DNA of 64,000 nt from Hysterangium stoloniferum. Its lineage: Eukaryota; Basidiomycota; Agaricomycetes; Hysterangiales; Hysterangiaceae. The position numbers were made by a program, and so were the translations under genes. Below are positions 20,460 to 32,177 of the stretch, one piece after another. The notes under the pieces were generated by a model. It had not been told where the DNA came from, searched no databases, and saw only the letters and a program-made list of their open reading frames with translations. The number at the start of each line of letters is the position of its first letter. Positions within the stretch are counted from its first letter, which is position 1. The stretch spans positions 992,001 through 1,056,000 of the forward strand of contig WHVD01000008.1 in assembly GCA_015178975.1 (NCBI GenBank). Direction: 5' to 3'.

Positions 20460-21990
20460 GTGATGCTGGACCTCGACCAGATTCACTCAAAAGTACCACC
20501 AATGATATTAGACTACCATCACCGATTCTGGGGAAGTCCCTTAGATCCAGCACTCACAATTCTCCCAGACCAAGCTAATGCCGTGAATTCTGGATCTGAT
20601 GAACAAGAATCATATGATGATGTCCTCCCAGGCGAACCTTTCCTCAAGGATATCAGCCTGCTGATGCTCATTCGTGCTGAGTACATTTGAGTTCTTGATG
20701 CGGTCAAAGCAACATCTCAGAAGTCTGACAACACCTGGTTACTGGCCAACCAGGCATTGGTGCGATAAAATAACCCCCAGTTTGCAGTTTTGTTAATCAT
20801 TGTATAGGAAAAACTTCTTGGATTAACTACGCAATACGCTATTGTCTTGGAGAAAGGCAGCCTGTTGTCTGGTACCGATTCGAGGACTGCTTTTTCTTTT
20901 TCAAGTCAGGTGTGGACATCATTGATCCCATGCTCCACCAGAGCGGTGGGAAACACGCATGGTGCCTTGTAGATTCGCAAAATGCCCCTCAAATGCTTCC
21001 CTATAACATCTGCTCTGTATCCATACAACTTTTTCCGGTTTATGTAACCTCTCCAAGCGAGAGACGCTGGTCCAAACTCCACCAGTCAGGAAGAATTCCT
21101 GAGTTGATTGTCATGGATCAGTGGACCTTGGGTAAGTTGGAAAAAGTGTAAGTGGTGGATTTAAACTTTAATGTGTCATATGAAAACTTGTTTCGGGGCG
21201 CAACTTTACCCTGATCAAAAGCTTGAAGATATTCATGAACAGTATCGTAAGGCGGGTCCGAGTGCACGGCTCTGCTTGACATTTGACCACAAAAATTTAT
21301 GATTCTCAGATTCAACTCCTCAACAATACGGTAACAGCAGAAGACCTTGGGAAGCTCTTCCGGGACAGCGGTGCTTTACTCATGGATGGACCAATTTTCT
21401 CAGCAAATTTGCATTATTCGTCATTCTCACCACAACACAATGGACTGGTACACTGTTGACCCTGTTACAGACACTGTACGCCAACAACTTGTTATTCAAA
21501 TCTGGACATTTGAACAAAATGATGTCCTCAAAATATTGCAATGTCTTACTCGGTGTCTAATGGCGCATTAACTGGCCCTTTCTTCAAAGCCTACTTCCAA
21601 AAACAATTCACCAAAGGCATCAACATTGCTGCCAAACCTATGCTTCGTGGTCACACAAAGAACTCTCGTTGGCATTCTACATTTGACAATTCCTCTACCT
21701 TTCAGGAGGCCCATTGCAATGCCTCACTTGACACTGTGCCCGGAATCCAGTGGGATGTCTGGTTGTAACAACCTGGACCTTCAACTCTTCATTCCCCACT
21801 TACTTTGTATACCAGCCAGACACTCACTAACCAGCCAGATGCCACAGAAGAAGCCCATATTGAAGAAGTCCTGGAAAACCTGGATGAATCTGAGCACAAG
21901 GACGAGTCTGTGGCCTCCCGACAAAGGCAAATGTGTCAAAATTCCCCATCTAATGATTGACTGCCACTTGTGGATCCCACTTCTGAGTTG
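20460..21990 (+). pseudogene. P-loop NTPase gene of an expanded agaricomycete family (degraded)
   Basis: Pieces in order: an N-terminal part ending LRDIS-like LKDISLLMLIRAEYI, a TGA, then VLDAVKATSQKSDNTWLL. After a likely intron comes GKTSWINYAIRYCLGERQPV (Walker A with GKT), then VDIIDPMLHQSGGKHAWCLV, FPVYVTSPSERRWSKLHQ and IPELIVMDQWTLG. Further on are EQYRKAGPSARLCL and SNGALTGPFFKAYFQKQFTK. This order resembles the large P-loop NTPase families of Agaricomycetes that overlap the Crinkler/RHS group; that link is from memory of the motif layout. In-frame stops and several frame changes mean it is broken. Confidence 0.5.
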
Positions 21991-21994
21991 TTAG

Positions 21995-22384
21995 CAATCA
22001 CTTTAGAAAGATTGATGAATCACATGCTCAGAGAAGGCAAAAAAACTAATACATACATACAGACAACTACCTAACTCACCTAGCAGGAGGGAATCTGAAG
22101 AGAAACAGTCTAAGGAATTCCCCCTGCCAGGTGTGACCCATAGGCACCCAGTAGTCTAAAAATAACTTTACCTATTACAGAACAGAGGTTCTTCCCACAA
22201 TGGAATATTACTCCTATGAACTTCTGAAGTTAGTCCTCTACTCTACATATTAGCCAGGGTGGTTGATATCCACAAGGAAAGGGAGTGTGACAAAGGCAGG
22301 GGTTGGACTGTGGACTCAGGGACTTCAATGAGATGAGAAAATGGTGCTTCCTAGGGTTTGTGACAGAGAGTCCCTGACAGGTTC
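21995..22384. other. Interval without a recognised gene
   Basis: Lies between the NTPase relic and the inverted gag-pol segment. No feature seen. Confidence 0.4.
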
Positions 22385-23860
22385 CGGTCAATCTTTGATG
22401 ACTTGCACTTTAGTTTCATCCATGTGGAGTCCGTTGGGTCCCATTATGAAGCCCAGGTATTCCACGGAGTCCATGTCAAAAGTACATTTTTTACCATTCA
22501 CGAATAAACCATGTTGTCTGAGTCTCTGGAGAACTTCACAGACTTGTTTGTCATGTTCCACGGGATTCTTGGAGTAGATAAGAATGATAAATCACAAGCT
22601 TGGGTAACAACTAAATTACTTGTGCCATCGAAGAGGTGGAGGCTGATGGGATTTATTGGATAAGTTGACAACAAATGTTTTTTCATGAATTTTGTATCTA
22701 GAAAACAATGAGTTGAGCCGGAATCTATAAGAGCTGAAAAAACGAATTTCGGAATCATATTAGACATAAGTTTAATAAAAAATGAATCAGAATGCAAAAG
22801 AGTGGATGCGTTGAGACAGGTAAACTCTTGAATGCATGGAGAGGCAACACAACCCCCAACCCACGTGGAGTCCACAAGGTTGCTCACTCTTTTTTTGAGT
22901 TGGAAGCCAGTTTGTCCTTCGATGGGGTTTCCATGGAGGTCTTGGCTGTTCAACCCTTTGCAGAGTTTGCTTTTTCCAGCAGACATTCCGGGACTCAATG
23001 ACTGGGTTTCCTGCACAAGAGACAGAGGTTATTGTCCATACAATGTTGTCTTTCTTGTGGGGTCAATTTGCCATTGGGTCCGAGTTTGCCTGTGAGGTCG
23101 GGTTTTTCGGTTTGCTTGCTGGACTGTTGACCTTTGTTGTTGTTGTTGTTGTTAGAAGACTTTTTATCATTCTTCTTGTCAGATTGCATGGAGTTCTGGT
23201 TGCTGGTTGATGAGTTGTTGTTGTTGGTCTTATTGGCCGTGAACTTGTTTACCTTGTCTGCAGAGGTCTCGCAGGCAACTTCCACATGGCATTCCCAATA
23301 ATGTGCATCTGTGTTTTGAGCCTTAAGGCACATATGGGACAGGGTTCTTGGCTTGCCATCTTCTCCTTTCAAGACTTAATATTTAAGGCAGGATGGCAAA
23401 CTGGCATAGAACTGGTGGCAGAGAGCAGGATTGCCCCACTGACAATGAGCTGCAAGATTGTTGAACTGGACAATATAGTCCATGATGTGCTGGGTGTCCT
23501 TCATACAAAGATTGGTGAGACTATTCTTGGCTTCTCCAGTTGGGTCATATGGACCAAAGTTTGTTTCTAGCTCCATAACAAAAGCATTCCAATCTTCAAG
23601 CCAAAGTGGCTCTTCCTCAGAAAGTTTGCTAAAAGCTGGTTCAAACTATTTCAATGTGGATCCTGAGAGGTATGAAAGTGCATAATTGACTTTTAGGGAG
23701 TCCATGGAGAATGGATTGGATTGATCATGGAGATTGAAGCAACATTGCATGAGGAAGGTGGAAGGTTTGTTGGGATTAACCCATGAAGGGTTCCGGAGTG
23801 TTGACTTGTGGCCACAGAGGTTCCAGAAATATATCTTCAGATTCCCTCCTGCTAGCCTAG
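22385..23860 (-). pseudogene. Ty3/gypsy gag-protease-RT segment, inverted relative to the rest of its element
   Basis: Minus-strand order: gag (about 23850-23380; FEPAFSK, then FGPYDPTGEAKNSLTNL), a linker rich in Asn/Lys/Ser, a zinc-knuckle remnant (CLLCRKPSH), the protease with ALIDSGSTHCFLDTKF (about 22735), then directly the end of the RT palm (LIYSKNPVEHDKQVCEVLQR .. FIMGPNGLHMDE, 22580-22385). The catalytic first part of RT is missing between protease and palm end. Several frame breaks and stops. The next expected residues (EPQKVKDIQSFLGF) are on the plus strand at 23893. Confidence 0.85.
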
Positions 23861-26108
23861 TGTGAGTACTGCAGGCTATAGGGGTTGCCCTTACAGAACC
23901 CCAAAAAGTTAAAGATATACAATCCTTCCTTGGCTTTGCCAATTTTTACAGACGATTTATCTGTGGATATTCTGACATCACAGTTCCCCTTACCCATCTT
24001 ATGGATAAGGATACTCTGTGGAATTTTAATGATAAGTGTCAAAAAGCTTTCAATCTTTTAAAAAATTCTTTTTCTTCAGCTCCTATTCTGTCACATTGGA
24101 AACCAGACTTCCCACTCATTGTCGAAACAGACACCTCAGACTATGCACTTGGAGCCATTCTGTCTATCCAGGACTCCAATGGAGAAGTCCACCCCATGGC
24201 TTTTCTGTCCTGGACTTTTACCGGAGCAGAGCTCAATTACAATGTTCATGATAAGGAACTCCTGGCAATTTTTTCAGCTTTCAAAACATGGTGACACTAT
24301 TTGGAAGGCTCAGGAACTCCAATTGATGTTGTAACAGATCACAAAAACCTGGAATATTTTTCTACTACCAAGCTTTTGACCTGCCAGCAGGCCCACTGGT
24401 CTGAATACCTATCTGCCTTCAATACGACTATCCATTTTCAACCTGGCCATCTCGGTGGCAAACCCGACACTTTAACTAGACGATGGGACATCTATCCTAA
24501 AGAGGGAAGCAATGACTATGCCACAGTGAACCTGCACAACATGAAACCTATTTTCACAAATCAGCAACTTACCACATCGGTCTGCACAACTTTCCTTGTC
24601 CATCCCATTGTCCATGGAATTATCATTATGGATATTGAGAAGCTACATCAAGATATTCTATCGGCAATTCCACTAGACCCGATTACTAAAGCACACCTTG
24701 ACAATCCCATGGACCCCGATCAACCCTGGTGGTCTCTTGATCAGCATGGTTTCATTAGACTTGACGATCAGATCTATGTACCAGACTCTGACAGCCTCTG
24801 CCTCAGGATCCTTCAGTACAAACATGATCATCCACTCTCAGGACATTTTGGGTACAACAAAACTCTATCATTAATAAGAAGAGAATATACTTGGCCCGGA
24901 CTCCATGGATTCATTAAGCACTATTGTAAATCTTGCACTACTTGTCCCTGCTCGAAATCTCAGCAACACAAGCCATATGGCCTTTTGAAACAACTCCTGG
25001 TACCAGAAAACCCATGGAATTCTATTTCTATGGATTTCATTGAACACCTACTGGACTCTGAAGGCTTTTCTGCCATTCTAGTCATTGTTGACAGATTCTC
25101 AAAACAAGGTATATTCATCCCTACATATGATACATGTCCGTGCAGTTAGCGGAACTTTTTATTATCCACATATTTTCCAAGCATGGAGTTCTGTCCCACA
25201 TAACTTCCAATCGAGGATCAGAGTTTGTGTCTCACTTCTTTAGATCCCTCGGGAAATCCTTGGACATGAAACTACATTTCACGTCTGGACATCACCTGGA
25301 AGGCAACAGACAAACTGAACACATCAATCAGACATTGGAACAATATCTCCGTGTATATTGCAATTATCAACAGGACAATTGGAAATCCCTGTTACCACTT
25401 GCAGAATTTGATTACAACTATGCACCTTTGGCCACTACTGGCATTTCCCTGTTCTTTCCAAATAAAGGGTATAGTCCAAATATTACAGTACACCCAGAAT
25501 GAGATCTCACCTCTGCCCATGCTCAAGAGTATGTCATGGACCTCCATGAGCTCCATGAGGAACTCTGGACTGCAATAATGTCCACCCAAGAGCAATACCA
25601 GCATTCAGCAGACAAAAACTGGATTCCACCACCAAACTTCAAAATTGGTGATCGCATTTTTGTCAAAGCTCGATTCTTCCAGACTACCCATCCATCAAAA
25701 AAGCTTGCTGAAAAATATTTAGGTCCGTTTGCAATTATTGCACAAGTAGGTTCAGTTTCTTGGATCCTATGGCTTCCAGATAGCATGTGCATGGTACACC
25801 TGGTATTTCATGTTTCTATGTTAGAACCTTGTACTGCTAACACTATCCTGGATTGTGTGCAATCTCTGCCTCCTCTGGTCATTATTGATGGAGAACCTGA
25901 GTTTGAAATCTCACAAATTTTAGATTCAAAAATCATCAAGTGTCGACACACTTGTAAACTGCTTTACTTGGTCAAGTGGGCAGGTTATGAGGGCACCGAT
26001 GAAGAAACCTCATGGATTTTGGCCACAGAACTCGGTAATGCCATGGAAATTGTTACTGACTTTCATACAGCTTACCTGCTCAAACCTGGACCACTATTGT
26101 CTCTCTGA
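23861..26108 (+). pseudogene. Ty3/gypsy chromovirus pol: RT tail, RNase H, integrase, chromodomain
   Basis: Plus-strand order: RT connection (VKDIQSFLGFANFYRRF, 23905), RNase H (VETDTSDYALGAILS, 24121; VTDHKNLEYFS), integrase HHCC (HDHPLSGHFGYNKTL.., CKSCTTC), integrase core (SMDFIEHL; TSNRGSEF; EHINQTLEQYLR), C-terminal GPFAIIAQVG and a chromodomain (EISQILDSK .. LYLVKWAGYEGTDEETSW). Lesions: TGA at 24291 where Arg is expected in TWRHYLEG, a frameshift near 25140, TGA at 25501 after HPE, and the second catalytic Asp of the integrase reads Asn. Chromodomains direct such elements to particular chromatin. The element is inactive. Confidence 0.9.
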
Positions 26109-26308
26109 CTGCACTCCGCAGACCCCATGTTACATTTGGACTCATTCTCATTATTCCCTGTTGCCCTATGTCTCTCTTTGCTTTTACAGGTTCTGACATA
26201 TTTTCAAGTCCCTAGGCAGATTTCCCATGGACTTTGATTTTAATGATTTTTCACACTTTACTTTTATTTTCAAAAAAAAAGATTATTATCAAGATTATTT
26301 ATATTTTC

Positions 26309-27266
26309 TCAGTCTACATTTATGGGGCTATGTTTCTGCCGGACCTCAGCCATCTCTTGAGGAAGCTCTGCTACCTCCGCAGGCACCCCATCCTCATCTG
26401 ACCTGGCATCATCGGAATTCCCGGCCTGTGGCTCCTCATATATGTACCTGCCGAACTCCACTAGGAACTTCCAAAACTCTGAGCAGAGCCCATGGAGTTC
26501 ATTCGCCACTACAATTTGAACTTTGTTGCTCTTCCGGAGAAACTCATTCTGGGCCTCTATGCCGTCGGCAATCTGACCCAAAACCTCATCCAACCCGGAA
26601 ATCCCGTCTGACCTGCTGATGTCCCATGCCACGGACCCCATGGGCTGCTCATGTACCAGTGAGCACCTCACTTTGAGGTGCACACATTGGTAGCAGCCCA
26701 GTCCCCACCCAGACTTTCAGTTGCACTCAGTGTTCCGGTCATTACAACTGGAACACTGTGGGTCATTCCGTGTTTGTAGGCAGACTGGTGCTGCCTTTTT
26801 TGCCTTCTATTGCCATGGTTAGTTCCCTGGATGTCCCTTGGACCTGAGACTTACCTTTTGGGGGCTCTCTAGCTCTCCCTCAGACTCTGATTTGACATCT
26901 ACTGCCTTGTGCTGAAAAACCAAGTCAGTTAAAGTCGACACATGAAACAGTGGAACTTACCTTTCCTGTGGCAACCACGACCCTGTCTGCAGCCGCCCAG
27001 GCTTTTTCCACAGCCACCCATGCAGCCTCCTCCTCATCTCTCTTCCTCTGCCTCTCAGCCTCTTCCTCTGCAGCCAATGCCGCCTGGTACTCCCTGTCCA
27101 GGGCCTCCTTGACCTCCCTGGCCTCTTTCCCCGCTTCTTCACATTGTCGGCGCTGTTCCTCTCACTGTGCCAAAATCTGGGCTGCACTGAGAGGTGCCCA
27201 ATATGGAGTGCCCGTGGAGGGCCTGGCGGTCGGCATCAGTCTTCTTGGTGTTGGCTTTGGACCCAT
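26309..27266 (-). pseudogene. Gene Z, copy 1: antisense coiled-coil/Zn2Cys6-like gene in the chromovirus 3' region
   Basis: Three exons on the strand opposite pol: 27266-26961 (102 codons), 26911-26855 (19 codons) and 26806-26309 (166 codons). The introns are 49 and 48 bp with GT-AG ends and the frame closes over 861 nt. Exon 1 encodes a charged coiled-coil-like stretch (ALDREYQAALAAEEEAERQR). Exon 3 carries CSSCNDRNTEC, a spacer of 9 and CYQCVHLKVRC, i.e. C-x2-C-x6-C-x9-C-x2-C-x6-C, a fungal Zn2Cys6 pattern. A helical tail follows, ending QKHSPIN. There are two in-frame TGA codons: one in exon 1 (after AQILAQ) and one inside the cluster spacer (26717-26719). A homologue lies at 32178-34360. 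Role unknown; DNA binding is inference. Confidence 0.6.
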
Positions 27267-28451
27267 TTTTGGTGAAGATGGGGGGAATAAAGAAGAAGAA
27301 ATTTCATTTTTTCAAATTTTTATATATGATCGTCACATCTGAATCTTACCTTCCAGATCACATGACTCTTTGACACATACGTATAACCGACATAACCTTT
27401 GAGACATGCACGTAGCTGACAAGAACCTTATCAAGGTCTAGAGCCTCTTTGGGACTTCAGCATAAAGGGAGGGTACTGTTACAACCGGAATTCCCGCCAG
27501 ACTCTGGGCACTAACTTATACGCACCCACACCCTATATGCACCAATTGTCAGTTTACTGGAATTCCCACTGGACTCCATACATCAGACTCGTCCACGTTC
27601 GACCTCGTTATGTCATGTATCAGTCACTGGAATACTGTTATGATTGTAACCCATGTCGCAACCCGACAGTCCCCGAGAATACTACAGTCTATCGATGTTC
27701 CAAGTTATTGATCAAGTCATCATTTCGGCAACCTTCGGAATACCGACACTGACGTATACCTTCATGGCGATCAAACCTCGTTTACGCCCCTGTCAAAATA
27801 TACTTGTACCATCTGGTTATGCTTTGATACATCCCCTTTCATTATGATGATCTGTTTTACTCTATGTTTCACATATGCCCATATATACTTGTAGTCTGTG
27901 GACTATTCCCTTTTCTCGTAATCCCACTCTCAGCTAAATCTCGGCTTCCGATCTTATTGTAACTTTCCGGTTTCTAGTCAAGTCTATTCGTCAAATAGTG
28001 TTTCTGCTCTTCCTTTAGTTAGTAGTTTCTAGATGTCGACAACTCGTATATAAACCTGCTGTAAATGTAGTTATTAGACAATCAGAATATCGACTTAGAA
28101 TATCGACTTATATCGACTTAGATACCCCTCTAATTTCCAACTCCATTATCTATTCACGACCACCACATTCCGACTCCATCCGATTTACGATTCAACCTAC
28201 ATTTACAACTTCAACCTCTAATCTCCGACTCTCTCAGTCTCTGACTCTCTCCGTCTACAACTCTCAGTCTCCAACTCTTAGTCTCCAACTCTTAGTCTCC
28301 AACTCTTGGTCTCCGACCCCTCAGCCCAACCCTCGACTGATCCTTCAGTTTCCGATCGGTAGTTTACTGAGAGGTTTACTTGACAGGACTAGTTTTTGCC
28401 TGCCCGAAATTTAAGGACACCCGACGGTAACTTGCGAGGGCGCAGCGCATA

Positions 28452-30051
28452 CAGTAGGCAACAAAACCCTTACAATGATTTGCACTTTTTGAAAGGCATG
28501 GTTATTCCTCCAGAAATAAATTCTGTAAATTGCTGAAAATATTATGTAATATACTTCAACATCATACCTTCCAGAAATGCACAGCCACAAGCCACCATGT
28601 CCTTATTTGGTAAGTCCACATCACACACAAACCAATAGCTCATTGTAAGGGTTTTGTTGCACACTATTTTGAGACTATTATTACAAGAAATTAGTATTTA
28701 GTATGGCCCCCCTTTGCTCTAATCACTGCTGCAAGTCTTCTAGGCATACTCTCAATAAGCTTCTGATACTCCTCCTTTGTAATCTCTTCCCACACCTTCT
28801 GCACCCTCTCCCACAGTACATGAACACTATTTGCAGGCTGTTCATACTCCCCCAGCTTCTTTTTGACATGATTCCACAGATGTTCAATAGGATTCATGTC
28901 AGGAGATTGTGCAGGCCACTTGAGGACTGTAACATCATGGTCAGTGAACCATTTCTGGGCCTTTTGTTGTGTGTTTGAGGTCATTGTCTTGTTGAAACAC
29001 AATGTCAGCCACTGTTTTGTTGTAATATTTGAGGGTTTGCTGGAGTTCATCATGCAGGATCTCCACATAAAGCTCAGCATCCATCCTCCCATCAATTTTG
29101 GTTGCAAAACCAACCCCATCCCAGCCCACACATTCCCACATCATCAGGTTTCCTCCTCCAAACTTGACTGTTCCCTCTACTAACCTATCATTTAACCCCT
29201 CACCCACATTTTTCCACACATATTTCCTTCCATCTGATCCCAGCCTATTAATCTTAGTCTCATCAGACCATATGACCCTCTTCCAGTCCTCCAGGGTCCA
29301 TTCCAAATGCCTTTCTGCAAACTCCAATCGAGATTTCCGATGATGAGGTTTGAGAAGTGGCCTTTTTCTCTTTACCACAGTCCTCATGCCTATGGTTTTG
29401 AGGTGGTGAGGCACTGTTTGTGAAGTCATAGGAGTGTTGATGATGTCTATAAGTTTCTTGGTTGCCTGTGTGGCATTATCAACCTTCCCCATGCAAATTA
29501 TTCTTCTAGCATAGGCAACATTGGCTGTGGTAAGCTTTGTAGGATGGCCACCAGAGCATTTGGGGAGGTCAGGACAATGCTCAGAGCGAATACAACTGAT
29601 GGTGGCACTGCTGAGATGAGTTTGGTAACATATTTGAGCTCCAGAAATGCCAGAGTCAAGTAGAGTAAGAACATGTTGGATTTGGCTGGAGGAGAGCTTT
29701 TTTATTGTGAGTAGGGTGATTGTGGGATTCCAACTGGTTGCTTTCATCTTATATACATTGAGGAAGAGTGGTCACATGACTTTGTTGAACTTTATAAACA
29801 AAGTCATGTGACTAGGACCCATTTTGAACTTTAAAAATGTGTGCAACAAAACCCTTACAATGAGCTATTGGTTTGTGTGTGATGTGGACTTACCAAATAA
29901 GGATGTGGTGCCTTGTGGCTGTGCATTTCTGGGAGGTATGATGTTGAAGTATATTACATAATATTCTTGGCATTTTACAGAATTTACTTCTGGAGGAATA
30001 GCCATGTCGTTCAAAAAGTACAAAACATTGTAAGGGTTTTGTTGCCTACTG
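28452..30051 (-). mobile_element. Tc1/mariner element nested in the LTR, TSD TA
   Basis: 1600 bp, flanked by TA at 28450-28451 and 30052-30053. Inverted repeats of 213 bp (28452-28664 and 29839-30051) start CAGTAGGCAACAAAACCC. Each arm also ends, on its inner side, with the inverse of its own outer 20-mer (CATTGTAAGGGTTTTGTTGC), so each arm looks like a small palindromic unit. The transposase gene lies between the arms. Confidence 0.95.
28691..29747 (-). pseudogene. Tc1/mariner DDE transposase, one frameshift
   Basis: Starts at ATG 29747. N-terminal helix-turn-helix region (SSSQIQHVLTLLDSGISGAQ), then the DDE core: VIWSDETKINR (first Asp), IVFQQDNDLKH (second Asp), then SPDMNPIEHLWNHVKKKL with the third acidic residue, and GGHTKY at the end. 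The length is 1057 nt, one over a multiple of three. The frame changes near 28970 in CACACAACAAAAGGCCC, just after the second Asp. Spacing to the Glu is 33-34 depending on how the run is read, matching the DD34E Tc1 group. The rest is remarkably open, so the frameshift is recent. It cuts and pastes its own element at TA sites when intact. Confidence 0.9.
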
Positions 30052-30122
30052 TAAGCTGAAGTCAAGTCCTTCCGTTCGGTCCCCGTCGGCCAGCTGACAT
30101 CCATCAGTTTCTGCTCTTAACA

Positions 30123-30796
30123 AATACCCACAATCCTTGTTACATTTCTTGTTATTTGTAATCTAAAACTTCAGTCACCTCTTGTTGAGTAATTTGACTG
30201 ATTATTACATTACAAATAATCCCTGTTCCCTTGCTCATTTATTGTGAATCAGTAAAGCATATTCACAAAACATCTTAAAGTGTTTGAGCATAAATAAATA
30301 CTGAGAATATCCTTGCAAGATCCTAAGACTACATTAAGATCCTGATAAGTTAGTATCACAGTAGACCCTGTAGGTTAGTGTAAATAAAGCATATATTAGC
30401 CAAATAAGTGTTTTATTCTATATCTAATCTTTTGACCTGTTTATAAATATTTTTACTGTTTGATAAATAGTATAAAATATATATATAAACTAGCTAGCAT
30501 TGAAGTTAAATCTAGCTTCAGAATCAGTAAATTGTTATTCTTATTTTAATAGTTGTTGTCACAGAAAAAGAACAAGCTTGCACAAGCAGCTCTCAAAACC
30601 TTCTTTGTGAAGTAGGGTGCATATATTCAAGTAAACTCTTGACTTCAGGGGTTCTAAGTCTATTAAGGCTGCCACTGATTAATATCAAATACTTAAATTA
30701 TTTTACCTTGCAGTGAATTGAGTATTTGCACATTTTGATTGAGCATTGGACTCCTTTTTCGGAAAATAAGTATTAAAGTAAGGCTAATACATTACA
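30123..30796 (-). repeat. Dispersed repeat R, copy 2
   Basis: Reverse complement of about 15118-15790, sharing for example GCAAGCTTGTTCTTTTTCTG. It sits between a complete LTR end and a truncated LTR. Confidence 0.75.
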
Positions 30797-31320
30797 CAGA
30801 CCCCGCTCCTGCTCCATTTCCGGTTATGGTTTATGATTTGTCACAATTCAGACTCTGCTCCGTTCCGTCCCATTCCTAACACCAAATTTGGTGTTTACTA
30901 TTCTTGTTTTATGTTTTGCTAGTTTCATTTCATTATTACTGGATTTGGTATGTTATTTATTCCATGGTCTATATAGTCTGGCAGATGTTGTACATACAAT
31001 CCAGTCAGAAAATCGGCTTAGATTCCCCCCAGTAATCTAATACATTTTCCACTCTAAACTCCTCCTTGAATTACACCACTCTCACTAGTCGGAGCCTATG
31101 GGCTCCGACGCACCTATCTCTCTTATTTATCTCGACTCCCTGACCTCTCAACCTACGCCCCCTCGACCCACGAACCCCGCCCAGACTTCCCAGGATTCCC
31201 ATCCACCTGTCTGAAATTGGACAACACGATCTCGTGAGGGTGCAGCCTATAAGCTGAAGCCAAGTCCTACTGGATTTCCCACAGGTTTCTCTGGAAACCT
31301 GCCATGTACGTACCCTAACA
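30797..31320 (+). mobile_element. 5'-truncated LTR of the second chromovirus
   Basis: Starts inside the LTR at CAGACCCCGCTCC (next to repeat R) and ends TACGTACCCTAACA. It keeps the family block GTGCAGCCTATAAGCTGAAG. It abuts integrase sequence directly, with no primer site, gag or RT between. Confidence 0.8.
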
Positions 31321-31985
31321 CTACTGGCATTTCTCCATTCTTTGCAAATAAAGGGTACAATCCAAATATTACAGTACACCCAGAATAAAATCTCACCTCT
31401 GCCTGTACTCAAGAGTTCATCACAGACCTCCATGAACTCTACAAGGAACTCCAGACTGCAATAAGGTCCACCCAAGAGCAATGTCAGCATTCAGCAGACA
31501 AAAACTGGATTCCACCATCCAACTTCAAAATTGGTGATCGTGTTTTTGTCAAAGCTCAATTCTTCCAGACTACCCATCCATCAAAGAAACTCACTGAAAA
31601 ATATTTAGGTCCATTTGAGCTAATAGCACAGATAGGTTCAGTTTCATGGACCCTACGGCTTCCGGATAGCATACATGCGGTACACCCAGTGTTTCTATGC
31701 TAGAACTGTACTGCTAACACTATCCCAGATTGCATACAATCTCTGCCTCCTCTGGTCATTATTGACAGAGAACCTGAGTTTGAAATCTCACAAATTTTAG
31801 ATTCAAAATAGATAAGCATCAATGCACTTGTAAACTGCTTTACTTGGTCAAGTGGGTGGGTTATGAGGGCACTAACGAAGAGACCTCATGGATTTTGGCC
31901 ATGGAACTCAGTAATGCCATGGAGATTGTTACTGACTTTCACACAGCTTACCCACTCAAACCCAGACCACTATCCTCTCTCTAAC
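31321..31985 (+). pseudogene. Second chromovirus: integrase C-terminus and chromodomain
   Basis: The plus strand opens at the same codons as 25431 onward (TTGISLFF-like), then NWIPPSNFKIGDRVFVKAQF, KKLTEKYLGPFELIAQIGSV, EPEFEISQILDSK and a disrupted chromodomain. Several frame shifts and stops (for example after ILDSK). Upstream gag-pol is missing and the LTR joins directly, so an internal deletion is evident. Confidence 0.8.
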
Positions 31986-32177
31986 CACATTCCACAGACC
32001 CATTGTATACAAGGGATTCACTTCATTTTTCCCTGTCACCCTATGTCTCTCTTTGCTTTTACAGGTTTTCTGACATGTCTTCAAGTCTTAGTGGATCTTC
32101 CCACAGACTTTTACACTTTTTATGTTTTTTTTTTAAATTATTAAACTTTATTGATTGTTTTCTTTCATTCTATTCTT

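Larger units (their letters stand above)
27477..30122 (+). mobile_element. 3' LTR of the first chromovirus, interrupted by Tc1/mariner
   Basis: Begins TGTTACAACCGGAATTCCCG straight after the polypurine-like AAAGGGAGGGTAC and ends CTGCTCTTAACA. Without the 1602-bp Tc1 insertion (element plus one TA) it is 1044 bp. No matching 5' LTR was found beside the inverted gag segment. Confidence 0.85.
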
